NCBI GenBank assembly: GCA_020064725.1
Contig: JAGTWJ010000008.1
Location: 2,170,001-2,234,000, forward strand
Length of the DNA stretch: 64,000 nucleotides
Origin: Drechslerella dactyloides
Taxonomy: Eukaryota > Ascomycota > Orbiliomycetes > Orbiliales > Orbiliaceae
Direction of reading: 5' to 3'
Shown: piece by piece, positions 36,031 through 47,354 of the stretch
How positions within the stretch are numbered: position 1 is the stretch's first letter
How the letters are laid out: every line of letters begins with the position of its first letter
Translations under genes and position numbers: made by a program
Notes under the pieces: model-generated
Databases searched by the model: none
Told to the model about the DNA's origin: nothing
Seen by the model: the letters and a program-made list of their open reading frames with translations, nothing else

Positions 36031-38500
36031 ATGGCTTTCGGTGTCAGAGACCTTCTCGGGTCTCCTCGCCTCTCCCCGGCGGTCCCAAATCCTGCAGGAG
36101 TACGCTCTTCCCATTGCATTGCTACGTCTAAAATCACTCACCTACCGTGATATGATTGCATTGACTGACACGTAGTATTAGACACTCGGCTTGTTCTCCG
36201 CTTCAACGTACAGTTTCGAGAAGCACGATTCTGCCAAGAGCTTCCATATCGTCGACATAACCGTCACCGACGGTAAAGTCACGAAGCTATGGGACGACAA
36301 GACCATTACCGAAGCCGCCTGGCTCGGATCCGGCGATTTCATAACATATCTCAAAACCAATGGGACGAAATCCGAGCTCTGGATTGCCAAGGCGAAATCA
36401 GTCGACTTCATTGAGCATGTGCACGCCTTGCATCAGTTAGGTACTCCTAACGCAGCAGTAAGCGCATATAGCTAATTGAATCGTATGTTCAGATCCGCGC
36501 AGCAGGTTTATACGTTTCCTGGTGCTGTTTCGAACCTCAAGATTCGGCCATTGGGCGACGAGTTTCATTTCGTGGTATCGGCGCCGGCGTTCAAAGATGG
36601 CTCAATGTACTCTGAGGATGCCGCCCCCAAGAAACACTCCACTGGCCGCGTCTATACTTCCCTCTTCGTCCGACACTGGGACGAATGGATCTCGGAGTAT
36701 AAGTCCAACCTGTTCTCCGGTATCATCTCGCGAACCAAATTGGAGGATTTCAATGTCCAAGGTGATTTGAAGAACCTCCTGCACGGAACGAGTCTTGAAG
36801 CACCCATTGCTCCATTCGGTGGCACAGGTGACTTTGATATCTCTCCGGACGGGAAGCATGTCATATTCCTGTCCAAGGATCCGAAGCAAGATCTCGCACA
36901 GAACACTGCTTCCTACGTCTATGCTGTCCCGTCCGATGCTAGCTCCAAGCCAACCGCGATCAATCCTCACCACGGCGCGAGTTCCTCGCCCCGCTTCTCA
37001 CCGGACGGTAGCAAAGTCGTCTACTTGCAAATGAGAGAAAACGGATATGAAGCTGATAAGAATGAAATATTCATCACCGACTTCAATGCCGACTATAAAT
37101 TTACGATCACACAGGTTGCGGCAAAATGGGACCGGTCACCCGCCTCCGTCATCTGGTCGGCCAATAACAACTATCTCTATATGATAGCTGAGGATATCGG
37201 TCGAGAAAAGGTGTTCACCTTACCAATTATGTCCGCGAGCCCCGAGGAATACTCCAAACTTGATCCGAAGGTCATCTTCGACCACTTCTCCGCCAACGAG
37301 ATGTTCGTGATCGCTGATACCGAGACGCTGCTCGTTTCCGCATCTTCCCTTACGAGTCCGACATTCTACGTTCTGGTAGATGCCAGGAAAAGCACCGTTC
37401 AGTCTTTGATGTCTCCACTCATGACGCTCAGTGGCGTGGAATCAGCACCGGAGCTTGGAGTCTGGCACGGTCTCTCTCGCAAACAAGTCTCGGACTTCTT
37501 CTACCCTGGCACCGATGGCTACGATGTTCACGCATGGATGGTGAAGCCTAGCTTTTTTGATAAGAGCAAGAAATATCCGCTGCTATTCTTTATCCACGGT
37601 GGTCCTCAAGGCGCATGGGTCGATGCGTGGAGCTACCGGTGGAACCCAGCGGTCATGGCCGAACAAGGATACGTTGTCGTCGCATTGAACCCGACTGGAA
37701 GCACCGGGTACGGCAAGGAATTCACGGATAGGATCCAAGACGAGTGGGGTGGCAGGCCATACAAGGACTTGGAGATGGGATTCGACTATATCCAGAAGAA
37801 CTTTGAGTTCATTGATACGAAAAATTCAATCGCTGCAGGTGCTAGCTACGGCGGGTGAGAATTTCCGCTTTCTATTCCTATAAGAAGATATGTCGGGAGA
37901 ATTCTAACGCAAGTTTTTCCAGATATATGATCAACTGGATCGCAGGCCAGCCGCTAGGAAAGAAGTTTAAAGCACTGGTCTGCCACGACGGCATCTTCAA
38001 CACCATCAACATGTATGCCACAGAGGAACTCTGGTTTATCAACCACGACGTACGTAAACTCCCCTCTTCTCACACATATATAATACATAGTAACCCGGAT
38101 GTCAATATAGTTCAAAGGCCAAATATTCGACCATCGCCATCACTTCGAGCGCTGGAACCCCATCGGACACGTCAGCAACTGGTCTACCCCGATGATGATC
38201 ATCCACAGCTCGAAAGACTACAGAATCCCCATCAGCGAAGCCCTAGCAGCATTCAACGTCCTTCAGATCAAGGGCATCAAGAGCAAATTCTTGACATTTC
38301 CAGATGAGAACCATTGGGTGTTGAAGCCAGAGAACAGCTTGGTGTGGCATAAGGAAGTTCTCGAGTGGATGGCAGAATTCACGGGCCTCAAAGTAAATAT
38401 CGGAGATACAGAGACCGGGAAGCCCGCTGAAAGCGCACCAGAAATGGTCGTTGTAGGTGGCCATGCTGGCCCCCAAAAGCAGGATATCTTGACCGTCTAA
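36031..38500 (+). CDS. DPP5-like dipeptidyl peptidase (S9 family)
   Basis: Serine peptidase of the prolyl-oligopeptidase clan. Exons: 36031-36099, 36182-36457, 36503-37854, 37923-38049 and 38111-38500, for 737 residues. The N-terminus MAFGVRDLLGSPRLSPAVPN lacks a signal peptide, unlike the secreted DppV allergen-type enzymes, so a cytosolic enzyme is likely. The beta-propeller half contains FDISPDGKHVIFLSKDPK and RFSPDGSKVVYLQ. The hydrolase half contains FFIHGGPQGAW and GASYGG, with nucleophile Ser at about 562, Asp in SSKDYRIP at about 644, and His in DENHWV at about 676. The intron 36458-36502 is short (45 nt) and its boundaries are the least certain. Confidence 0.9.
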
Positions 38501-39098
38501 ACATGATTCCTACGTTTGCGAGTCATGGCTTTATGCCATAATTTGAAGGCGTAGTTGTCTGGTCAGGAACGCATGAATTGCGGATCGGTACAGGTGTATG
38601 CCGCACTCTTGTACAGAGTATAACGGCATTTAGGAGCGCCCTTTGCGAGAGCGCAAAGGTTGAACGCGTGTAAAGGAAAATTAAATAGGATTTATCAAAC
38701 GAAAATCAAAATAGCTGACAATGAAATCGAGAGTGACCAAGTACTCTTATAGTAGCATTTACTTGACAATATGCTGTTTGTTTCCGGCAAGTCACAGAAA
38801 GTTTAGGCTGAGGAGTTACCTATATATATAAGTTTTTGCACTACAAGATGCTCAGCTGTCTCGTGAACCAGACTGCCAGTCCTAAGGCCGGCGAAGCCAG
38901 ACTGTCGGAGGCAGTGTGCATGCTTCGCAGCCAAAGTAAGGCGTCTAGCTTGCGAGACAAGATGCTCAGATATGTACAGCACATCAGTGGTCGTCGTTTT
39001 GTACGGTTGAACCAGCTTTAGGTAGTCTCACAAGCCAAGCTCACACAGTTTGCGCCTCAGACTAGCCCTGTAAGTTAGTCTGATCTGGTGTCGGCCGG
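38501..39098. other. Convergent intergenic region with repeat
   Basis: 3' flanks of the peptidase and HEM12. It contains the repeat described at 38843-38969; no gene seen. Confidence 0.5.
38843..38969. repeat. Direct repeat enclosing inverted motif copies
   Basis: The 13-mer ACAAGATGCTCAG occurs at 38843-38855 and 38957-38969. Between them are TGTCTCGTGAACCAGA (from about 38857) and, inverted, CTTGCGAGACAA (to 38960), both relatives of the dispersed motif. Confidence 0.75.
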
Positions 39099-40420
39099 CT
39101 AGATAAGTGTTACCGGGAAACTCTCCTTCAAGGCACCGGTGTTAACTTCGCTCCCGACTCTTTTCGTCTCTTCCAGGAACCATTTCATATCCTCTGGGTC
39201 CACATGGGGCGTGATTCCATGGCCAAGATTGACGATATACCCCTTCTTGCCTCCTCCGAAGCCCTTCACCATCCTTTCCACTTGATTTGTGATCGCTTCT
39301 CGTCCTCCGTATAAGGCATTCGGATCCATATTGCCCTGAAGTGTAACCCTCCCTCGAGCGATGGCCACGGCATCCGCAGGATCGTGGGTCCAGTCCAGCC
39401 CTACGACATTATAGCCCGAATCGCAGAGATCGTCGAGAGCGTACCAAGCGCCTTTCGCAAAGACCGTTAGAGGGACCGGTTCGCATCCCTTAGACTTGAT
39501 CGCCTCGGGGAGAAGTTTGGAGATCTGACGAAGGTAGGGCAACGCGAAGATTTTAAAGTCCGAAGGAGAGAGCTCGCCGGCCCAGGAGTCAAATATTTGA
39601 ATCAACTATTGCCACGAAATTCATGATCAATAACACATAGCCAATAAGGAATCGATAAGCGGAACGTACCTGTGCACCTGCAGCCACCTGCTCCGCGCAA
39701 TAGTCTATCACAACATCCGTAATGCTCTGCAGCAGCCTCTTGCTCTCCTCCGGGTATTTGAATATCCATGTCTTCACATGTATAAACATCTTGCTCCCGC
39801 CACCTTCGATCATATAACTCATCAGAGTCCACGGGGCCCCACTGAACCCAATCAGCGGGACCATGCCATTTAGTTCCCGTCTCGTCCGCGTAATCGCCTG
39901 AAAGACATATCCCAGCTCCTTCTTGACGTCTACTTTATCCTTCAACTTGTTGAGGTCTTCTGGTACAAGCAGCGGATTTGGAAACGACGGTCCCTTCCCC
40001 TCAAGCATCTCGACGGTCATCCCCATCGCCTGCGGGACAACGAGGATATCCGAGAAGATGATGGCGGCATCGAGCAGGCCTCGGTAGCGCAGGACCGGCT
40101 GCAAGGTTATCGTACAGGCGAGTTCTGGGTCCCGGCAGACGGCAAAGAAGTCTCGATTGCCCTTCGCTTCGTGGTATTCAGGGAGGTATCTGCCCGCTTG
40201 GATCAATTAGCTGGGTTGCCGGGAGGAACACATGTCGGTGGCGTAAGTAAGGGCTCACCTTGCCGCATGACCCACATGGGCGGCCGCTCGACCGTCTCGC
40301 CTGCGTTGGTGGTGAAAGTTAGTGGTTGTGGCCGAAATGCAGATGGCGGGGAATGGCGGGGTGCCTGCCTTGGGCGGCACGGAGCAGCAGATCATTCTGC
40401 ATCGGCGGGAAGTCTGCCAT
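39099..40420 (-). CDS. hem12: Uroporphyrinogen decarboxylase
   Basis: Cytosolic haem-pathway enzyme that removes four carboxyl groups from uroporphyrinogen III to give coproporphyrinogen III. Exons 40420-40369, 40300-40259, 40196-39670 and 39605-39099 give 375 residues, normal for the family. The N-terminus MADFPPMQNDLLLRAAQ, the signature MRQAGRYLPEYHE (split by an intron) and GFSGAPWTLMSYM are intact, as are NMDPNALY and NLGHGI near the C-terminus. Intron 1 (40368-40301) begins with GC rather than GT: the plausible stretch contains no GT donor and has a cactaac branch site and acgcag acceptor. The gene is divergent from the one at 40967, 546 bp apart. Confidence 0.95.
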
Positions 40421-40966
40421 CTCGATGATTGGTAAGTGGGCGCGATGGCTGGCCGTCCTGGAGATGATGCCGCTCGTGCAGTGAGAATTCGGATGGCTTG
40501 TCAAAAGTGGTGGATTCGCAGAAAAGCTCACGGGTGGGTAGGAATCTGGTCTCGCGTAGGAATCCCTGCTAACTGCTGTCGGCAATGGTCGCACAACGCA
40601 AGGGGAACGTCAACTACAACAAGCAGCCCACACGCACACACATGCACACTCCAACGACACTTCGAAGAGCCGTCGATTATGCGCATGAACAAGTCGAATG
40701 TTCCAACGGCACTAGATTTCTTGAGAATCGTGGAATATCTTGCTACGGGACTTCAGCATTGAACTGCGATCCAGGGTATCGCGGGCTATAATCGGCTGAC
40801 CCCCCGACGAAACCTTAATGCCGACACTTGCGTCAACCCCCTCAAGAGTTGAGTCAACTGCCATCGGCTGCCGGTTGCTGAGCATGAAATTCACATCCTT
40901 CTTCACCATCACACGACAAATACATATGAACAAAAACTACCTAGTTCACCACCGGTGACACAAGAC

Positions 40967-42187
40967 ATGCCTCTTCACGCGTTTCGGCTCGCTGCTCGAG
41001 CCTTCCGTATCGCCGCGCGACCGCGATACATACACATCCCGCCTCGCATTTTCCCCATCGGCTTCACGTCCACACGGCGCCATCGAGCCCCTCCCTTGGC
41101 GCCCCTCGCAGCTCGTTTGAGGAGCGAAAGGCAATGCTCGGGCGACAGCTATAGGAACTACTCGGACTTTATCACTGGCTCGTGGCACTCATTGCCCAAT
41201 GCCAACGCCTCCGGCGACCAGCATTCATGGGATCATTCCAACTTCTGGCGCTCCCTCCCCAGCTACCACATCATCGAGGAGGTTGACGCAGTGCCAAGCT
41301 ATGGGGAGTCGGAGAAAATATCTCCCGCGACAACGATATTTACAGAATCGAGTACCCACGATTCTTCACTTTCACATCCATACCTTGGCCGTATCCATTC
41401 TGCGTCTCTTTCGTCGGATTCACAGACCTCCCACTCAGACGCCTTCACACCAGAAACCGAACCGAATTCAGATTCATCCATGGCTGCCGCAAAAGCAAAC
41501 GGCATGGACGCCGCCCCAGAGCCAAATCCGTTCGCAGACCCTCTAAATTGGTATTGGATATGGTACAACAACTGCCTATCGCCAGAAGAGGACGACAAAG
41601 GGCCCAGAAGCCTGTCATACTATCCTCCTCCGAAGAACATGGGCGAAGCCCTGAAAGTCGCTCTCCTCATGTCCGGCATCGAGATCACCCGCGTCGGACA
41701 AGCCTTCCTTAACCACCGCAGCATCGTTGGCATAAACTCAACAGAGCTGACAACCAGCACCGTCACGAACCTCCTAAAAAATCTAGAGTTCATCTGGGAT
41801 AACAAGACGGATCCGAAAGACTCAAGCACCTCGAACAGCGCTAAGCGGCGAACGATGATGTCAACAGCTCCCACACCCGGAACTTCAGTACCACCACAAG
41901 TCACGCTGCAGGAGGTTTTCAAAAAGAAAGCGATACAATGGAAGACATGGAAAGCGTTGCACCTACTCATGCAGCGGAGCCCGATGTTCGAAAAATTCAT
42001 GTTGGAGTCAGCTGAGGATTTTGGTTGCGACCCAGAACGACCGCGGATCAACATCCGGGAGCCGCTAGCGTGCAAGTTGTGGCGGGTGTTGCAGATAATG
42101 GTCAGATTTGGCCTTATCAAGGTGCCGGGCGGGGAATTTATCGAGCTTGAAAAGCCTCAGCCGAGTCGAAAGCCCGAGCCAGTTTGA
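40967..42187 (+). CDS. Unknown protein, 406 aa, possibly mitochondrial
   Basis: Single exon from the ATG at 40967 to the stop at 42187. The first 60 residues are rich in Arg, Ala and Pro with no acidic residue (MPLHAFRLAARAFRIAARPR), as in a mitochondrial presequence. A Ser-rich linker follows. From about residue 185 there is a folded-looking region (ADPLNWYWIWYNNCLSPEED; MGEALKVALLMSGIEITRVG; LTTSTVTNLLKNLEFIWDNK) ending in VRFGLIKVPGGEFIELEKPQ. No enzyme motif recognised. Divergent from HEM12, which need not imply a haem role. Confidence 0.7.
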   Translation: MPLHAFRLAARAFRIAARPRYIHIPPRIFPIGFTSTRRHRAPPLAPLAARLRSERQCSGDSYRNYSDFITGSWHSLPNANASGDQHSWDHSNFWRSLPSYHIIEEVDAVPSYGESEKISPATTIFTESSTHDSSLSHPYLGRIHSASLSSDSQTSHSDAFTPETEPNSDSSMAAAKANGMDAAPEPNPFADPLNWYWIWYNNCLSPEEDDKGPRSLSYYPPPKNMGEALKVALLMSGIEITRVGQAFLNHRSIVGINSTELTTSTVTNLLKNLEFIWDNKTDPKDSSTSNSAKRRTMMSTAPTPGTSVPPQVTLQEVFKKKAIQWKTWKALHLLMQRSPMFEKFMLESAEDFGCDPERPRINIREPLACKLWRVLQIMVRFGLIKVPGGEFIELEKPQPSRKPEPV

Positions 42188-42861
42188 AGGAGAGGGAACC
42201 GCAAATTTCTTTCGAGAGCTATCCAATATAACCGTCTAGCATTATTGTGGTTGGTTGACAATTGATTGTTTGGGGAGTTTCGTTTTTGATTTTGGCTAAT
42301 TAAGCAGGCTGCTGGAGTTCAGTTCCTTTCACTTCCATGGTTGGAATATTTTTGCAATACCTGTTGATATATCGATACCACTCACCTCTTTTTGCTCATT
42401 TATTTTTCGGTCTATATTGCATAGATAATAAACTCCCTTCCCAGTAATTTCTTACAACTTTCAATCCCAGATAGCTGGATTCTTAGTTAGTCTGACATAA
42501 TGGTTATCCCTCCGATATCATTCGAAACGAAATGTTATGACGTAAAAAGCGGCTAATGCATCCATGAACATGGAAATCAGACAGCCTTGCACCTTTAGCA
42601 TTTAGCGAAACGACAGTTCAAATCTCGAACGAGGCGACAGAGCGAGATGCGTCCACACAACCTGCATACATGCAGGAGCCCTTGCGTCGGCGTTCCCCTC
42701 TATTTCGCGTAGTTCAGCCTCACACGGCTAGCTACACCCCGGCGCGCGCGGAGACCATCCTCATAAACTTGGAATATCGCGTCTCCCCACCCAGACCGAT
42801 GCTTGAGTAAGGTTGCTACTATTGTCAAGGTCCTCCGATTTTTGAGTCTTCAAGAACGAAG
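42188..42861. other. Intergenic region
   Basis: 3' flank of the gene ending at 42187 and promoter of the lipase gene. No gene supported. Confidence 0.5.
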
Positions 42862-44700
42862 ATGAAGCGACTCTTCAAAGCTGCGAAGAACCAGCATGTT
42901 CGGGCCTCCGCGGCTGCGGGGTTGAAAGGCTCGGGTGCAATGCCAAATTCGGGTTCCCCAACAGTGGACAACTCGACTGGCGCATCTGAAGCCGTCGCTG
43001 TGCTTTCGGGCCGACTTGGGAATGCGCTCGAGCATATTGACATCGAAGGTCTACAAAATTTTACTTGACGCTCCAAACTCCAAAATAGTTCCCTCGCGGC
43101 ATAATGGTGCACGCTTTAACACCACCTCTGAACAGGTGATTTCCGGAGCCATTTGACGTCGGAACTCGACCGCCTTGACTCGAAAGCAGCATGTTATGCG
43201 AACTCTTCACTGGCATTTTGCAGCTCTGCACAGCCATGGGGATGGTGAGTACAGTGGAGCATATTTATAGCATCATTCAGCTGATATCGCGATTCTACAC
43301 AATCCCAGCACCCAGCTATAATGATAGTTTTCAGGTGGAGCTCTTAAGCTGACGTCATGACTATCATAAAATATTGAATAGCGACTGGGCAGAAGCAGAA
43401 CTCATTGCCCTTGCATGGGACTGTTCACTCAACGTCTATGGTCCGACTGCGCCAAAAACGAATGCTGACCTAGCAAATGCTTTCGGCCTTACCAAGCTTC
43501 AGCTATCAATTCCCTGTTCCATAACAGGTGACACGAAAGCGACGAATTGTACCATATTCACGCCTACTAAACAGCCTGGTGATGGCGATGTGCGGAGTCC
43601 CTATCTGATCATCGCCATCCGTGGCTCCGCTGGCACATTCGATAACATTGTGAATTTGAACGGTGAACCAAGAGACGCCAGCCCATTATTCGTAAGTACT
43701 TAAGCCAAAGTCCAGGCAATCCCGCCTACGTATCTATTTTCCCTTGTTTTATTTAGTTTCAAGGCCATTTTCGACAGCAGGCGGGCGGGTAGCCCCAAGC
43801 CTATATATTATCTATAGATTGAAATTTCATATTGGCGACTGAGCATAACTGCTGACATCATATGCACAGGCATTCGGTGGAATCGACTATACGTCCGTCA
43901 CATTCCACGCTCATGCGGGATTTCTTAACTCTGCCATTAAGCTTCAATATCTGCTCTATCCACAAATAAAGAGTTTCCTGGCGGGGAACTCGAGAGGAAA
44001 CGTTCTCTTCACCGGCCACTCGGCTGGTGGTGCAGTAGCCTCGCTGCTCCACCTATCGTTCCGAGCCACATTTGGCTACCAGTGTACGTTTACGATCTTC
44101 TTTATACATCAATGTATCGCAGAAATATCTATCGAACCAAAGTTGATACCCTTTTTAGTCACAGGGGCGATGTTTTCCTGCATAACATTCGGCAGCCCAC
44201 CGGTCATAAAATATATGACACCAGGCGACAGGTTGGCTGTTGGAGGCATGATCGCGAGTGCGCGCCTGCTAAACATTGTCAATGAGTACGATCTGGTAGC
44301 CCGCTCTGATAGAAGGTATATCCTATCGATGGTGCAACTATATAACTCGACCGATCCCTCAGAAGCGGATGCTGGTGTCTATGGCGGCAGCATGCCCACT
44401 GCGATCATAGGCGGAGACGGCCGACCACCATGGTCACTGCCAGAGCCGGAGCTGTTCCATATCGGTCCGATTGTTATTCTTAAGGTTGGCACATATAATT
44501 CGGAGGCTCAGAGTGCGCGGGAATCTTCTTCGGCACCTAAGCCTCCTGGCTCGAGGCTTATAATGAGTGCGTGGCAGATCACGCCGGAAGAGTTGTCAAA
44601 GATCATATTCTGTCGGTTGTCGGTACATAGCCGGACTGTCTACAGGGATAGGATTCAAAAACTTCGGAACGGTCAGTTGAATGGAGAAACTGGATGGTAA
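42862..44700 (+). CDS. Class 3 lipase-like protein, 452 aa
   Basis: Alpha/beta-hydrolase of the fungal lipase (class 3) family. Six exons: 42862-43048, 43089-43135, 43190-43248, 43382-43691, 43870-44083 and 44159-44700, all joining in phase. The join GDGD-DWAEAELIALAWDCSL is as in relatives. The nucleophile elbow GHSAGGAVAS lies in exon 5 and ITFGSPPVIKYM in exon 6. The Asp in NEYDLVARS and a His in RLSVHSRTVYRDRI complete a plausible triad. No signal peptide: the N-terminus is basic (MKRLFKAAKNQ), so an intracellular lipase is likely. Introns 1 and 2 are only 40 and 54 nt. The third exon's borders are the least certain. Confidence 0.85.
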
Positions 44701-44711
44701 TGTGGAACTGT

Positions 44712-44734
44712 GTGGGTTTGGCTTGCGAGACCAA
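44712..44734 (+). repeat. Copy of dispersed 23-nt motif
   Basis: Identical over 23 nt to 12876-12898 (core TTTGGCTTGCGAGACCAA). It lies 12 nt after the lipase stop codon. Confidence 0.85.
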
Positions 44735-44818
44735 TGGTAATGTAACTATATGCATGGATGACGTGATAGCAAGAAATGATATATATTTTGTATGGGCACA
44801 ACTACCAGGTACAACTGA

Positions 44819-46671
44819 TCAACTAGGGCGGATATCCTTTACTTCATGACCAAGCGAGTGGTGTACCCTCTGTAGACTCTCAGCCTTGGGCAGATGTGCA
44901 GCCGATGCTAGGTCGTAGTCGGCAGCAGTAGCCTTTCTTCTCGCAACCTCAACAGCACGATGATATGCAATGTTCTGGTGCAGTAATTTTGCAATGGCTC
45001 CTTCGTCGATATCTTCATCTGAATTCCAATTACCCTCAGCTGCTGAAAGCAATGCCTCACAGTCCCAGCAGGTGCAAACATTGTACTCTTGCGCAAATCG
45101 AATACGATAGAGTTCCTTCGTTCTAGTAAACCCGTCGTCAAGCGTCGGCTTACCGAGCTTATCGTTATGATCGATCGTTCTGCCAGCGTATTTGTTCGTC
45201 CCCGCCTTATAAAGGAAGGGTGATAGTTGGTGGGTGTGCCATACCAGATCGATGTCTAACGTTGGCACGAGCATCTTCCCAGGATAAAGTTTGAACAATT
45301 GAAGGAACCTTCGGTATCGAGCTATTGCGCGTTCCAGGGTCCCCTTGAAAGCTGGGCTGCGGATCCACAGCTGCTTCTCCATCTTGTCAACGAAGAGTGA
45401 CTGCCGTTGGGCGGCTTCGACGAGCCCCTTAATAGGGTCTTCGTTCGCTTTAGTCACTACCTCGTGGAGGCATATGAGGTACTCGCGATCCGGGTCTCGC
45501 CCTGCAGATTTATCGTTGAGAATTTCTTCGTCGATTTCCTCGACGGTAATCCCTCTCGGGGTCGACGAATCATCACGAGAGGCTCCTTGCCTTTTCAACA
45601 GGTCGGTGATCCTCTCCGACTTTGTTTCCGAAGCGATGTCTTCGTAGAGGTCAGCTTCCAAAGATACATGGTCCTTGAACCATTGGCTCGCCGCTGCTGA
45701 TTGCTTGAACGGCCAATCAGCCCGATCGGTATCAATGGCTTCATGCTAAGTTTTAAGGCCAATTGTCAGGACCGTTTCAACAGGTCGCCCATTCATCGCT
45801 TTAGATTACTCACTATATCCTGCCACGGAAACGGGACACCATGCAGCTGCTTTACAGCATTGTTTTCGAATGAATTAAACCAAGCCGGGTTCAATAGCAG
45901 TGCATGCCATACCATTAAGACATCTAGCAGCCGCATACATCCTATTAGGTTTGAAATCATACAATATCCACTAGTTCAATGCTGCTATGGATTATAAATC
46001 ACCAGCTCACCTAATGGAGGTAGATGGACCGTCGCGTCGGCAGGCTCTGGCGGTACATATCTTGCCACGGCTTCAGCCCAGTATAGAAACCGGACAGCAG
46101 CTAGATTCAAATAAAACGGCCATTTCTCCTTCCCGCGGATGGCGAAAGTTTCATCCCTGTAAACGACCTTGTACTTCCTCACCGGCACCGTCCGATTGCG
46201 GTATCCGCGGTAGTCATAGCTGGTGCTGCGATCCGTGCGATATGCGGTAGTGGTCTCCGGCTCGATCCCCAGAGCTTTGTTCCAGGCTGCTGAGGACAAG
46301 ACCTTTTTGCGAATGGCGTAAAAGGCGTGTAGAAGCTCCAGATGGGTCGCGCATTCTGCGATGGTAGGAAGTCGGGTATGATCGCGTAACTGCGCTGGGT
46401 CCAGTGCTCCAAAAGTGAACAAGGCTGGGCTGGGTATCAGGGTTCGCGCGCTAGACTCCCCTCCGTCCGAAAACTGCGTGAAGTCTGGGATTTCGAGCGG
46501 ATCACGGCCCCGAGCAGAAGGATGAGAGGCCAGATATCGTCGTGAATACTGTGAAAGATGGCGGCCACTAGCAGCCAGAATTGAGGACTCGAACGTCGTC
46601 TTGTGGTGCTGCATCGCCTGGGCGCTCCATACGTGCAGCCAGTGCTGGCCGTAGCCGTTCGAGAGAACCAT
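44819..46671 (-). CDS. DUF1399 / glycine-rich-domain family protein, 571 aa
   Basis: Exons 46671-46011, 45941-45814 and 45745-44819 join in phase. Two DUF1399 hallmarks are seen: LLDVLMVWHALLLNPAWF in exon 2 and VPTLDIDLVWHTHQLSP in exon 3. The second keeps the W-H-x-H pattern typical of this family, which is known from plants, fungi and bacteria with no settled biochemical role. The ATG at 46671 opens MVLSNGYGQHWLHVW. This protein has the helical DUF1399 core but lacks the glycine-rich tail that gives the family its name; the tail-like sequence is instead on the divergent neighbour at 47355. A CTCWDC pair lies in the C-terminal third. Confidence 0.85.
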
Positions 46672-47354
46672 TTTGTGGAGTTGTGCTGGTCTTCACCTTG
46701 CTCCACCCGGCCACTTCCCACTGATGGTCACCAACATCAGCGGCAGAACACCAAGCCCGCAGATATATAGCATCGCTATCATTGACCCCAGCTCGGATTC
46801 GACTGCCAGAAGCCGCTATCGTTATCGCATTCACTCCCATATAATTCAGAGCGCGAAGGTCAGCTGGTGTTCCGTCGTCATCCATGCGAAATCCAATAGC
46901 CTCGCGGAGCCCGCAGACGGCACGTCTGAACGAGGCTGCGAGGCGACCGCGACCATGCATATGCATTATCTGCTCCCAATGCAGACATTCTTCTTAAGTT
47001 ATACCCGCATGACTAAAGTGGCTTCGACATGCGGGGTCGGCGTCTTCAGCTGAGGATCCTTCAATTCAAGCTTTCGAAGCTTTGCCGGGTGGGCCAAGGG
47101 ATACAGCCCAAGCAACTTTGCGCTTTATCCCGTCTGAGGCTTGAAACTCTGGAGCCGCATCGTGCTACGCTACGCTATCGATCGCGGTATATTAAGACGC
47201 CGTTGAAACCCTCCTCCTAGCCGTGCAATGACGTGCCAGCTCAAAGTTCGTCCGAACTCTTGGACGTCGTCCAACATTATTCAGACGACTGAATCACCGT
47301 ATTCTTCGAACTTGGATCCAAGGGCTTTCCATATGTGATCGAGGGCCTGCAGCC
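46672..47354. promoter_or_regulatory. Shared divergent promoter
   Basis: The 683 bp between the DUF1399 gene and the Gly-Asp protein gene contain both promoters. No clear TATA box. Co-regulation is inferred from the arrangement only. Confidence 0.45.

Noticed and set aside
42605..42640. tRNA-like B-box (GTTCAAATC)
   Set aside because: The flanking bases do not form the T-arm stem and there is no A-box or acceptor stem.
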